In this document: positions 1 through 7,717 of the stretch, in pieces
Position numbering within the stretch: position 1 is the stretch's first letter
Layout of the letters: each line of letters begins with the position of its first letter
Assembly: GCA_965218555.1 (NCBI GenBank)
Contig: OZ244625.1
Coordinates: 1,488,001-1,552,000 of the forward strand
Length of the DNA stretch: 64,000 bases
Source of the DNA: JAPPLB01 sp965218555
GTDB taxonomy: Bacteria > Acidobacteriota > Terriglobia > Bryobacterales > UBA6623
Direction: 5' to 3'
Position numbers and translations under genes: made by a program
Notes under the pieces: generated by a model
The model's input: the letters and a program-made list of their open reading frames with translations, nothing else
What the model was told of the DNA's origin: nothing
Database searches by the model: none

Positions 1-445
1 GGTTGTTCGGGTCTTCGGTGGTGCCCAGCAGATACTTGGCGATGTCGAAGTGTCCGATCGGCCGCGCGCCGCGCTTGCGGACCTCGGCATTCACCTTCTC
101 GAAGTAATCCCCGCTCAGCCGTAACCTCTCTGCGGGGTCTTCGGACTGGACCGCGCCGCCGTGGCTGGGCATCACGGGCCCGGTGAGACCTTTGTATTTG
201 TCGGGCATGTGAGCCAGCGTCCAAAAGTCGGCGCCGTAAAAGCCGACTTGCACGATCTCGGGTTCGGCCTCTTCGATGAATTCGAGGTATCCGGGCTCGA
301 GATACTGCCGCCAGTGAACGATCATGCGGGTGAATTCAAGCCTCTCCGCTTCGGCCTCCGGTTCCGGTTGGGGCCCGCCGCAACCGAGCGGGAGAACCAA
401 CAGGACCAGCATGATGGATGCAACGAGACGGGAATGGGTTTGCAT
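1..445 (-). CDS. Putative lipoprotein of unknown function (partial, C-terminus outside window)
   Basis: An open frame of 148 codons runs leftwards from an ATG at 445 and leaves the window without a stop. The N-terminus is a typical lipoprotein signal: a short charged start, a hydrophobic run rich in Leu/Val, then LGCGG, so the lipidated Cys would be about residue 22. An AGGAG sits 8 bases upstream of the ATG. The mature part is acidic and aromatic, with the stretches VQVGFYGADFW and PIGHFDIAKYLLG, which look like an enzyme-like secreted protein, but I do not recognise the family. It is divergent from the sulfatase at 719. Plus-strand frames over the same DNA have no start signals and look like shadows. 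Confidence 0.7.
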   Translation of the reverse strand, partial: MQTHSRLVASIMLVLLVLPLGCGGPQPEPEAEAERLEFTRMIVHWRQYLEPGYLEFIEEAEPEIVQVGFYGADFWTLAHMPDKYKGLTGPVMPSHGGAVQSEDPAERLRLSGDYFEKVNAEVRKRGARPIGHFDIAKYLLGTTEDPNN

Positions 446-718
446 GGCTGATGCTCCTGAATGTGAGGTGGTGCCGGAAGCCGCTGTCTGCGCCGAGTAT
501 ATCACTGGCGGCTGCTCGGATTCGCTCGCCTGCGCCGGCCGCCGGATTTGCGCGGTCGCGGCCGGCCCGGACGCCTTTGACTGCCCAAGGGACGGTGCTG
601 ACCTGAAACATCCTCCTGATCAAGCATCGTTCACACCGATCTGGATGTTTCCCGCTAGAATGATCCGCACGCGGGCGGAGGAAAAACTAGCCTGTATTGC
701 GCACCAAGGAGGTCTGCG
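446..718. other. Divergent intergenic region, likely promoters for both flanking genes
   Basis: About 270 bases separate two divergent genes. I see no credible coding frame. A TAGAAT at 656-661 could be a -10 box for the sulfatase, but no matching -35 at normal spacing is visible. Confidence 0.3.
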
Positions 719-2089
719 ATGGAACGACGATCTTTTCTGGGAGGGCTGGCCGGCACGCCCCTGGCCGCCGGAACCGCGGCGGCGCAAACGGCAAAACCGC
801 GGAGGCGGCCTCCCAACGTCCTCTTCATTCTGTTCGACAAGTGCCGCCGCGACGCGTTCGGCGCTTACGGGATGAAGCCGGTTCACACGCCGAATATCGA
901 CGCGCTCGCGCAAGACGGCGTCCGATTCGACACCTACTATGCCCCGCAGGGCCTGTGCGGACCGTGCCGCGCTTCCATCATCACCGGCATGTATCCGAAC
1001 GAGCACGGCATGCGCAAGAACTGCCACCCAACCCATGGGGGCGGCCAGAACTCGTACCACGGCCGCAATCCCGACCCCTTTCACGACGAGCGATTTCATC
1101 TCTGGGACAACTTCCCCTATGTCTTGCACAATGCCGGCTACCAGACGGCCCACATCGGCAAGTGGCACCTGGGCCCCTCGAATCCCGGCTTTTTCGATAC
1201 CTGGCGGACCTTCAACTCGCAAATGTTCCACTGGATCGGCAAGCCGCACGAGTCGGTCTATCGTCCCGACATGTTGACCGGCCGGGGCATCGAGTTCATC
1301 AACGCGAATGCGGAGCGGCCGTTCTTTCTCTATCAGTCGTTCTACCCGCCGCATCCTCCTTGGGACCCGCCCAGGAAATACTACGAGCCCTATCAGGACA
1401 GCAATATCGAGCCGAAGGGTTACTACGAATCCGTCACGAGCCTGGACTGGAACGTCGGCCGGCTGGTGGAAACCCTCAGAAAACGAAAGATCCTTGACAA
1501 CACACTGATCATCGTCACGACCGAGCACGGAATGACCTTGCGCAAGTATCCCGGCACCGGCGTCCACGGCTATTCCAGCCCCTATGACGAGGTTTCGCGC
1601 ATTCCGCTCGTGATGCATTGGCCGGATGGGCTGCCACGGGGCATGGCGTGGAATTCCGGGGTCGGCGCCGTGGATCTGGCCCCGACCATCATGGACGCGG
1701 CCGGGGCCGTGGGCCGCCTGCAGGGGCGCTATATGCCGCTCGAAGAGCGTAGCTTACTGCCTGATCTGCAGGCAAAGCGGGACCGCTGGCGGATGCCCCT
1801 CGTCATGATGAACCACTGCCAGCGCTTGTACGAGGGAGCCTATTTCGAGGACCGCGCGATTCGCACGGAGCGCTGGAAGCTGATCCTGCGCCGGTTCAAG
1901 GCGCACTCGGAGGGTTCACCGGGATCGCTCCACGACATGCATGCCGACCCCGATGAGAGCAACGATCTCTATGGGGATCCAGCCCACCAGGGCACCGTAG
2001 CGGACCTGTCCCGTCAGCTCATGGCCTGGGGCGAGCGTCATGGCGATCCGATCGCCATGGAATTGGCAAGCCGCGCGTTGATGGGATAG
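719..2089 (+). CDS. Sulfatase (type I, formylglycine-dependent), Tat-like signal
   Basis: 456 residues. It hydrolyses sulfate esters, probably on polysaccharides or other organic sulfates outside the cytoplasm. The family signature is present: PNVLFILFDKCRRDAFG near residue 32 holds the first metal-binding Asp, and LCGPCRAS at residues 79-86 is a CxPxR motif in which Cys80 would be converted to formylglycine. Downstream, HIGKWHLG and TEHGMTL fit the usual Lys/His and metal-binding positions. The N-terminus MERRSFLGG resembles a twin-arginine signal followed by an Ala-rich stretch. The start is set by AAGGAGG eight bases upstream. It converges with the aldolase-like gene at 2174. The substrate cannot be read from sequence. 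Confidence 0.9.
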   Translation: MERRSFLGGLAGTPLAAGTAAAQTAKPRRRPPNVLFILFDKCRRDAFGAYGMKPVHTPNIDALAQDGVRFDTYYAPQGLCGPCRASIITGMYPNEHGMRKNCHPTHGGGQNSYHGRNPDPFHDERFHLWDNFPYVLHNAGYQTAHIGKWHLGPSNPGFFDTWRTFNSQMFHWIGKPHESVYRPDMLTGRGIEFINANAERPFFLYQSFYPPHPPWDPPRKYYEPYQDSNIEPKGYYESVTSLDWNVGRLVETLRKRKILDNTLIIVTTEHGMTLRKYPGTGVHGYSSPYDEVSRIPLVMHWPDGLPRGMAWNSGVGAVDLAPTIMDAAGAVGRLQGRYMPLEERSLLPDLQAKRDRWRMPLVMMNHCQRLYEGAYFEDRAIRTERWKLILRRFKAHSEGSPGSLHDMHADPDESNDLYGDPAHQGTVADLSRQLMAWGERHGDPIAMELASRALMG

Positions 2090-2173
2090 CGGCTTCACGG
2101 CGCGCCGCGCCGCTGCTCTTGGGAGCCCGATCCGGCACGGCTTCCCCTCGGCAGGCTCCTCGGAAGGCCGGGG

Positions 2174-3277
2174 CTAGGCCAATCGGCCGCGGGCCTCCAA
2201 AGGCCACACGTCTTCGAGCCGGCCGTCGCGCAGACAATAGAATCGATCGTGCAGGACGGTCGTGAAGTCGCCGTAGCCGGGAATCAACTCGATACGCTCA
2301 CCGACCGCCGGTCCGGTTTCCCCGCTGACCTCGAGAATCCCATGCTCGGCGGAAAGGCTTCGGATGCGCAGATCGCTGCGGTCCTTCACTTCGGGCACGT
2401 GAACTTCCATGTTCATCGTTTTTCGCCCGGCGTCGATGATGACGCGATCGGGCGCCGGGCGGCTCGTAACGCTCGCCAGAATCGTGAGCGCGTATTCGAG
2501 GCTCCGGACACCGCATTGCTCGCGGTACATCAGGTCCATGAAGATCCCGCCGCCGGCCTGGATCTCGGTGAGGGCCGGTTGACGCGCCGTGATCTCGTAC
2601 GATCCAGTCCCGCCGGCGCTGACGATGGGACAGGGAAGGCCGGCTTGCAGCAGTGCTTGCTTCGTGCCACCGAGCAGGCCGATGGATTCCGCAATCGCCC
2701 TTTCCTTCTCGGCGGGACCTTCCACTCTGAGCAGGTGCCCCTCGTACCCCATGATCCCCGCGAACTCCAGGGGTGCAGACCTGTCGATGCGGCTCGCCAG
2801 CTCCACTGCCGCCTGACCCGGCTCGACGCCGCAGCGACTCATGCCAATGTCAACCTCAATCATGGTTCGCACCGGACGTTCGGGAGGCAAAGCCATGGAA
2901 AGAGCATCGACATGATCGGAGTGGTCGACGACTACGATGGGGTCGGCGATCTCCCGAAGCGCCGCGAGCCTGCGCAGCTTGAGGACGCCAACAAGCGGAT
3001 TAGCGATCAGCAGATCCTTCACTCCGGCTGCCGCCATGACCTCGGCCTCGCCAAGCTTCGCGCAGGTCAGGCCGATCGCGCCGGCGGCCATCACCTTGCG
3101 CGCGATGTCGGGGCTCTTGTGGCACTTGGCGTGCGGACGCCAAGCGAGGCCGTGCTTGGCGCAGTAGGCGCTCATCTTTCTCACATTGCTCTCGAAAACA
3201 TCGAGGTCAAGCAACAGGCAGGGGGTGTCGATTTCGTCGCGAGTCGCTCCGGGCGCGGGTTGGCTAAGGTCTGTCAT
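2174..3277 (-). CDS. D-threonine aldolase / DSD1-type PLP enzyme (alanine racemase N-terminal fold)
   Basis: 367 residues from the ATG at 3277. The fold-III PLP signature is clear: DTPCLLLDLDVFESNV near residue 16, then RPHAKCHKSPDIA near residue 46, where the first Lys is the expected Schiff-base Lys. The C-terminal part contains PGYGDFTTVLHD, where D-threonine aldolases and D-serine dehydratases bind a divalent metal. Members cleave D-beta-hydroxy amino acids or dehydrate D-serine, and the exact substrate is not predictable here. Open frame continues upstream of 3277 as far as 3721, but the extra segment is low-complexity and unlike the family, so the shorter start is used. No strong ribosome-binding site is visible. 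Confidence 0.85.
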   Translation of the reverse strand: MTDLSQPAPGATRDEIDTPCLLLDLDVFESNVRKMSAYCAKHGLAWRPHAKCHKSPDIARKVMAAGAIGLTCAKLGEAEVMAAAGVKDLLIANPLVGVLKLRRLAALREIADPIVVVDHSDHVDALSMALPPERPVRTMIEVDIGMSRCGVEPGQAAVELASRIDRSAPLEFAGIMGYEGHLLRVEGPAEKERAIAESIGLLGGTKQALLQAGLPCPIVSAGGTGSYEITARQPALTEIQAGGGIFMDLMYREQCGVRSLEYALTILASVTSRPAPDRVIIDAGRKTMNMEVHVPEVKDRSDLRIRSLSAEHGILEVSGETGPAVGERIELIPGYGDFTTVLHDRFYCLRDGRLEDVWPLEARGRLA

Positions 3278-3564
3278 GCACTTGATCGTCCCGGAGGATT
3301 TCCGGCATTCCTTTGAGACGTGCGGCCCTCGACAGCCTGTAGTGTACGTCGTCCGGGTCTGAGACGGAGGCCGGCGGGGCGTTGCGAAATGCGATCCTCT
3401 GGTCCGGCTTGATGCCGGGTTTCTTGAGAAACCATGTTCCTCAAAAGATCGCGGACATATCGGGTTCAGGTTAACGCAAACCGGGCGCCCGACGACCCGG
3501 TGGAACAGAGCGGGGCCGCATGCTGCAACACACATTCTCTGTTGGGAATCGAACCCGTAGGCGA
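3278..3564. other. Non-coding stretch before the IS21-like element
   Basis: No frame here shows family-like residues or a convincing start. It probably holds the promoter of the minus-strand aldolase-like gene and ends at the first copy of a 14-bp direct repeat. Confidence 0.3.
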
Positions 3565-3578
3565 GGGTCGTATTCTGG
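3565..3578 (+). repeat. Left copy of a 14-bp direct repeat flanking the IS21-like element
   Basis: GGGTCGTATTCTGG occurs here and, identically, at 4258-4271. The two copies lie immediately outside the inverted-repeat ends of the 3579-4257 element, in the position of a target-site duplication. Fourteen bases is longer than IS21-family duplications usually are (4-8 bp), so part of the repeat may belong to the element. Confidence 0.6.
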
Positions 3579-4257
3579 TGTCGGCGCAAGGTGAGAAGTT
3601 CCCCTGGTGAGCAAAGCAGAACGTTCCCCTTCGGCTCGAGATACTGAAGCCCTTCAGTCTTGTTTTTGCCGCCCCGGCCTGCATAGCATGACGACAGAGA
3701 GGCGGGAATCCTGACCTGCATATCTCACCACGTGGGGAGGCGAAGTGCGTGCGGGTCACGAGACACGAATCACGGCCTTTACACATCGAGCACGGCAAGT
3801 AAGCGCAACGAAGTCATGGCGGTCTTATCGCGTGCTTCCCCCGTCAGGTGGTGTGAAATGCAGGTTAGGCCCAGGCGCATCGATGGTGCGTCTTTCTCGC
3901 AAATCAGGTGTCTGAATGGCCGTTCGGTTCGCCGTGGGTGCGCAAGGGTCGCACAACCGAAAACCGCCGCCCGGACCGCCGCGCCCGCCGCCCAGTCATT
4001 GTTTCCCTGCCCACGATTGCGCGGCATTGCGCGGCATTTTTCCCCTGAGCAAGGGTTCAAGCGCCGTTAGCTGGGAAATCCCGGGATTGTGCGCAGAATC
4101 CCGGGTCTGCGGTCGGCCGCACGAAGTGCACAGATAGCCGCAGCTCCCGTCGCCCTCCGGGCTCCTTCCGATGCAGCGAACGCAAAATGAACCCATGCTG
4201 AGAAAGGGAAACGTTCTAGGTTGCACAAACAGGGGTACTTTCTAGATTGCGTTGACA
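3579..4257. mobile_element. Non-autonomous IS21-like element (MITE-like, about 680 bp)
   Basis: The left end begins TGTCGGCGCAAGGTGAGAAG. The right end, read inwards on the minus strand, begins TGTCAACGCAATCTAGAAAG. About 20 of the first 28 positions match, and the similarity resumes further in as GCAA...AGAACGTT...CCCTT on both ends, making imperfect inverted repeats of roughly 53 bp. The right end also holds two internal direct repeats of about 20 bp with the pattern GCAAyCTAGAA...CCC, as in IS21-family ends that bind the transposase several times. Ends of the TGT...ACA type also fit IS21. The interior shows no istA or istB frame, so it would have to be moved in trans or is a dead remnant. 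TTGACA at 4252-4257 is an outward-facing -35-like hexamer. Confidence 0.55.
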
Positions 4258-4271
4258 GGGTCGTATTCTGG
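4258..4271 (+). repeat. Right copy of the 14-bp direct repeat
   Basis: Identical to 3565-3578. It sits between the right terminal repeat of the element and the -35 box of the efflux operon promoter, so TTGACA occurs on both sides of it, at 4252 and 4272. Confidence 0.6.
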
Positions 4272-4300
4272 TTGACAGCGGATTCAATTGGACGTATGAT
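4272..4300 (+). promoter_or_regulatory. Sigma70-type promoter of the TetR/RND efflux operon
   Basis: TTGACA at 4272-4277, a 17-base spacer, and TATGAT at 4295-4300. The -35 is a perfect match to consensus and the -10 has one mismatch. Transcription should start near 4307. The -10 and start region are overlapped by the palindrome at 4298-4319. Confidence 0.75.
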
Positions 4301-4319
4301 TTAAACGTTCGTTTGAATC
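4298..4319. promoter_or_regulatory. Palindromic operator, probable TetR-family autorepressor site
   Basis: A 22-base near-perfect inverted repeat: half-sites GATTTAAACG and CGTTTGAATC around a two-base centre, with two mismatched pairs. AAACGnnCGTTT cores are typical of TetR-family operators. It overlaps the -10 box and the expected transcription start and lies just upstream of the tetR-like gene, which is ideal for autorepression. Confidence 0.75.
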
Positions 4320-4361
4320 ATGTGCCGGCCAAGCTGTCCGGCGTGTCGAGGTCAAGGCGAA

Positions 4362-5051
4362 ATGGCAGCGGGGACAAAAGAGCAGATTTTGGATGCCGCA
4401 GAGCGGATGTTTGCGGAAAACGGCATCCACGCGGTGTCGTTGCGGACGATTATTGCGGAAGCAGAGGTGAATCTGGCAGCGGTTCACTATCACTTCGGGT
4501 CGAAGGACGCTTTGGTCGAGGCGGTGTTCGAACGTCGGGTGGGTCCGGTGAACGAGGCACGGTTGGAGTGGCTGGACAGGGTGGAGGCGGAATGGGACGG
4601 CGCACCGCCGGTCGAGGAAGTGGTGCGAGCGCTGGTGACGCCGGCGATTCAGCTTGCGATGGACCCGGTGCGCGGCCAGACGTTCATGAAGACGTGCGGC
4701 CGGTTCTATACCGAGACGGGGGACCACCTGCAGCCGTTTTTCGAGCGCCTGTTCAGCAAGATCATCGAGCGCTATGTGGCGGCCTTCCAGAGAGCTTGCC
4801 CGGAACTGCCGTCGGTGGAGTTGCTTTGGCGGATTCACTTCACTGTCGGTGTCATGGTGCACACGCTGCTTGACAGCGAGCGGCTTCGCCGGATTTCGGG
4901 TGGCGCTTGCGACCCAAGCGACGTGGAAGCGGTGGTGGAACGCATGGTGCACTTCGCGTCGTCGGGGATGAAAACACCCCCGACCACGCTGCCGCGGAAG
5001 GCACAGGCCGCGGTGGAACCGGTGGGCGTTGAAGTGGGAGGTGGTGCGTGA
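4362..5051 (+). CDS. TetR/AcrR-family transcriptional regulator of the efflux operon
   Basis: 229 residues. The N-terminal helix-turn-helix is clear: KEQILDAAERMFAENG, then VSLRTIIAEAEVNLAAVHYH, then the FGSKDALVEAVFERR helix. The C-terminal ligand/dimer domain is variable, as usual. It should repress its own operon by binding the 4298-4319 palindrome and release it when an efflux substrate binds. An in-frame ATG at 4320 would add 14 residues, but that start is about 13 bases from the predicted transcription start and touches the operator. The ATG at 4362 lies after a GAGGTCAAGG stretch and begins right before the HTH domain, so it is preferred. It overlaps the next gene by four bases. Confidence 0.88.
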   Translation: MAAGTKEQILDAAERMFAENGIHAVSLRTIIAEAEVNLAAVHYHFGSKDALVEAVFERRVGPVNEARLEWLDRVEAEWDGAPPVEEVVRALVTPAIQLAMDPVRGQTFMKTCGRFYTETGDHLQPFFERLFSKIIERYVAAFQRACPELPSVELLWRIHFTVGVMVHTLLDSERLRRISGGACDPSDVEAVVERMVHFASSGMKTPPTTLPRKAQAAVEPVGVEVGGGA

Positions 5052-6508
5052 AGCATGCTCTCTGGATGGTCATCGTCAGCGCGAGCTTGATGGCATCCGG
5101 CTGCGTCAAAAAGTTTCAGGCGCCGCCGCATCCGCTCAGCATCAAGGCGCCAGAGGAGTGGACGGGCGGCAGCTCGATCACGGGGGTGGCGGACGCTCGT
5201 TGGTGGAGCTACCTGGGTGACGACGGGCTCGACACGGCAATCAAAACGGCACTTAGGCACAACTATGACCTGCGGTCGGCCGCGGCGCGGGTGGAAGCGG
5301 CGCTGGCGGAGGCACGGGTTGCGGGAGCGGATCTGCGTCCCACGATTGACTTGAATCTGTCACGTGGACGACAGCGGCAGAACTTCGTTGGGTTGCCGAT
5401 TCCGGGGCGCGAAGGCAGCGTTCTCTCGACGACATACTCCAACGCCGGCGTAAACCTGGCGCTAAGTTGGGAGCCCGATTTGTGGGGACGGATCAAGAAC
5501 GGAGAAGCGGCGGCGTTAGCCACGGTGGGAGCTCGCGAAGAGGACCTGTCGGCTTCTCGCTTGTCGCTTTCCGGGCAGGTGGCGAAGGCCTGGTTCGCCG
5601 CGGTCGAGGCGCGGCGGCAAGTGGTGTTGGCTCGGGCAACGCTGGAGAGCTACAACACGTCGGTTGCGCGCGTACGGGAACGGTTTGAACGCGGCTTGCG
5701 GCCTTCTCTTGACCTGCGGCTGGCGCTGACCGAAGTGGACAGGGCCAAGGCGCTCGTCGCGCAGCGGCAAGCGCAACTCGACTCGTCGATTCGGCAGATC
5801 GAGATTCTGTTGGGGCAGTATCCGGACGGTGCATACGCTCTCGCGGAGGAACTGCCCGATCTACCGGTGCACGTTCCCGGTGGATTACCGTCGGAACTCG
5901 TTCATCGGCGGCCGGATCTGAAGACGGCCGAAAAAGAGCTGTTGGCGTCGGATGCGCGAGTGGCGCAGTCGCGGGCCAATCTGCTGCCGCGCTTCAACTT
6001 GACGTCGCAAGGCGGGACCTCGAGCAATCAGTTGCGCGACTTGATCGACGGCGAGCTGCTGGCTTGGAACCTGCTTGGCGGGTTGATCCACCCGATCTAC
6101 AATCGCGGACGTTTGAAAGCGGGGATCGCCCGTGACGAAGCGCTGGTGACGGAGGCGATGGCGCGCTACGAGAGTTCCCTTCTGCGGGCGTACGGAGAAG
6201 TCGAAATCGCGCTCGCGGCGGAGGACATTCTGGCGCGGCAGGAAGACGCGCTCGTGGCGGCGACCAAGCAATCTTTGGCCGCGCGTGACTTGGCGGAAGA
6301 CCGCTATCGGCGCGGCTTGGCGGACATCATCACGGTGCTTTCAGCGCAACGGACGGCGCTCGATTCCGAAATCCAACTGCTTGCGTTGCGCCGGCAGCGG
6401 CTCGACAACCGCGTCGATTTGCATCTTGCGCTGGGAGGCGATTTTGAATTGCCTACGCGGACACCTGCAAGCAGGCATCAGCAGCGGTCAGCGTCGGAGG
6501 ACTTATGA
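5048..6508 (+). CDS. RND efflux outer-membrane lipoprotein (NodT/OprM/TolC family)
   Basis: 486 residues, starting at a GTG that overlaps the regulator's TGA, with GGGAGG just upstream. The N-terminus is a lipoprotein signal ending MASGC, so the protein should be anchored in the outer membrane. The mature part has the paired repeat structure of outer-membrane factors: DARWWSYLGDDGLD near the start, long helices rich in Ala, Glu and Arg (SAAARVEAALAEARVAG), then LPSELVHRRPDLKTAEKEL, the hallmark linker of the NodT family, then the second helical repeat. It forms the trimeric exit duct for the adaptor and permease encoded downstream. The C-terminal tail (TRTPASRHQQRS) is variable. Confidence 0.92.
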   Translation: MKHALWMVIVSASLMASGCVKKFQAPPHPLSIKAPEEWTGGSSITGVADARWWSYLGDDGLDTAIKTALRHNYDLRSAAARVEAALAEARVAGADLRPTIDLNLSRGRQRQNFVGLPIPGREGSVLSTTYSNAGVNLALSWEPDLWGRIKNGEAAALATVGAREEDLSASRLSLSGQVAKAWFAAVEARRQVVLARATLESYNTSVARVRERFERGLRPSLDLRLALTEVDRAKALVAQRQAQLDSSIRQIEILLGQYPDGAYALAEELPDLPVHVPGGLPSELVHRRPDLKTAEKELLASDARVAQSRANLLPRFNLTSQGGTSSNQLRDLIDGELLAWNLLGGLIHPIYNRGRLKAGIARDEALVTEAMARYESSLLRAYGEVEIALAAEDILARQEDALVAATKQSLAARDLAEDRYRRGLADIITVLSAQRTALDSEIQLLALRRQRLDNRVDLHLALGGDFELPTRTPASRHQQRSASEDL

Positions 6509-7698
6509 GAGCCGTAAGGATCGTGCTTCAGATTCTGTTGCCGCTGGCGATTCTCGGCATCGGCTGGTATGTGGCGGTGACATTGGTCGAGGCGCGTGAA
6601 GAGCCTGAAACGGAGCCGATCGAAATACCGTCGCCGTTGGTGCAGACGATCGAGGTCAAGCTGACAGGCCAACGGCTGACGGTGACAGCGGAAGGAACGG
6701 TGGTTCCGCGTACACAGACGGAGTTGGTGCCGGAGATTTCGGGGCGTGTTGTTTGGGTGTCACCCTCGCTCGCTTCAGGCGGTTTCTTCGAAAAGGACGA
6801 AGAGCTGTTGAAAGTGGATCGGCACGAGTATGAGTTGGCGGTCGTGCGGGCTCGGTCCGCGGTGGCGCAAGCGGAGCTGGTGCTGGTAACGGAGCAGGAA
6901 GAAGCGGACTTGGCGCGGCGAGAGTGGGAGAGTCTGGGCAAGGGCGAGCCGACCGCGCTGACGTTTCGCGAGCCGCAGGCCGCCCAGGCCCAAGCTGCTC
7001 TCGCTTCGGCGAGGGCGGCTCTGCAGCAGACCGAGTATGACCTGGAGCGCACGGTCGTGAAGGCTCCGTACTCAGGTCGGATTCGGACGAAAAGCGTGGA
7101 CGTGGGGCAGTTCGTCAGCCGCGGCGCGCCGGTAGCGCGTGTCTATGCGGTGGACTATGCGGAAGTACGGCTCCCGATCCCGGATGCGGAACTGGCGTTC
7201 GTGGACTTGCCTTTGGCATTTCGCGGGCAGGCGGGCGATGCGAACGGTCCGAAGGTGACGCTGCGGGCGCAGTTCGCCGGCCGCGAGCATACCTGGCACG
7301 GGCGCATCGTTCGCACCGAAGCAGAGATTGATCCGCAGAGCCGTATGGTGCAAGCGGTGGCGCGCGTCGCGGACCCGTATGGCCAGAGTGGACGCCCCGG
7401 CCGGCCCCCGTTGGCTGTGGGAATGTTCGTCGAGGCCGAAATCGAGGGGAAATGGACTTCTTCGGTGGTACTGCCTCGCTTTGCGTTGCGCGGCGGGGAC
7501 AGGGTGTACGTCATCGATGATGACAGCCGTTTAGAGTTCCGGGCCGTCGACGTGCTGCGGGCGGAGCGAGATCGGGTGCTCGTGCGTTCCGGCTTGAAAG
7601 AGGGCGAGCGGGTTTGTATTTCGAACATCGAGACGGCCGTCGACGGAATGAAGGTGGAAGTCGTCGCAACAGAAGAGGTTGCAGTTCCTGTGTCGTAG
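6505..7698 (+). CDS. RND efflux periplasmic adaptor (membrane fusion protein)
   Basis: 397 residues; its ATG overlaps the previous stop as ATGA. One N-terminal membrane helix (residues about 8-28) anchors it to the inner membrane. Then follow the split lipoyl/barrel-sandwich domain (VPEISGRVVWVSPSLASGG and VVKAPYSGRIRTKSVDVGQ), a helical hairpin rich in Ala, Arg and Glu between them, a beta-barrel domain and a membrane-proximal domain ending near GDRVYVIDDDSRLEFRAV. The family bridges the inner-membrane permease and the outer-membrane duct. Position and overlap show it works with 5048-6508 and 7718-11071. Length is normal for the family. Confidence 0.92.
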   Translation: MRAVRIVLQILLPLAILGIGWYVAVTLVEAREEPETEPIEIPSPLVQTIEVKLTGQRLTVTAEGTVVPRTQTELVPEISGRVVWVSPSLASGGFFEKDEELLKVDRHEYELAVVRARSAVAQAELVLVTEQEEADLARREWESLGKGEPTALTFREPQAAQAQAALASARAALQQTEYDLERTVVKAPYSGRIRTKSVDVGQFVSRGAPVARVYAVDYAEVRLPIPDAELAFVDLPLAFRGQAGDANGPKVTLRAQFAGREHTWHGRIVRTEAEIDPQSRMVQAVARVADPYGQSGRPGRPPLAVGMFVEAEIEGKWTSSVVLPRFALRGGDRVYVIDDDSRLEFRAVDVLRAERDRVLVRSGLKEGERVCISNIETAVDGMKVEVVATEEVAVPVS

Positions 7699-7717
7699 TG
7701 GGGAAGCGGAGTAGTCC

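Noticed and set aside
3278..3721. An N-terminal extension of the D-threonine-aldolase-like protein.
   Set aside because: The extra 148 residues have no resemblance to the family and cross the left end of the mobile element.
3732..4137. Several short frames (up to 112 codons) inside the IS21-like element that might be transposase remnants.
   Set aside because: None shows IstA or IstB motifs, start signals or consistent composition.
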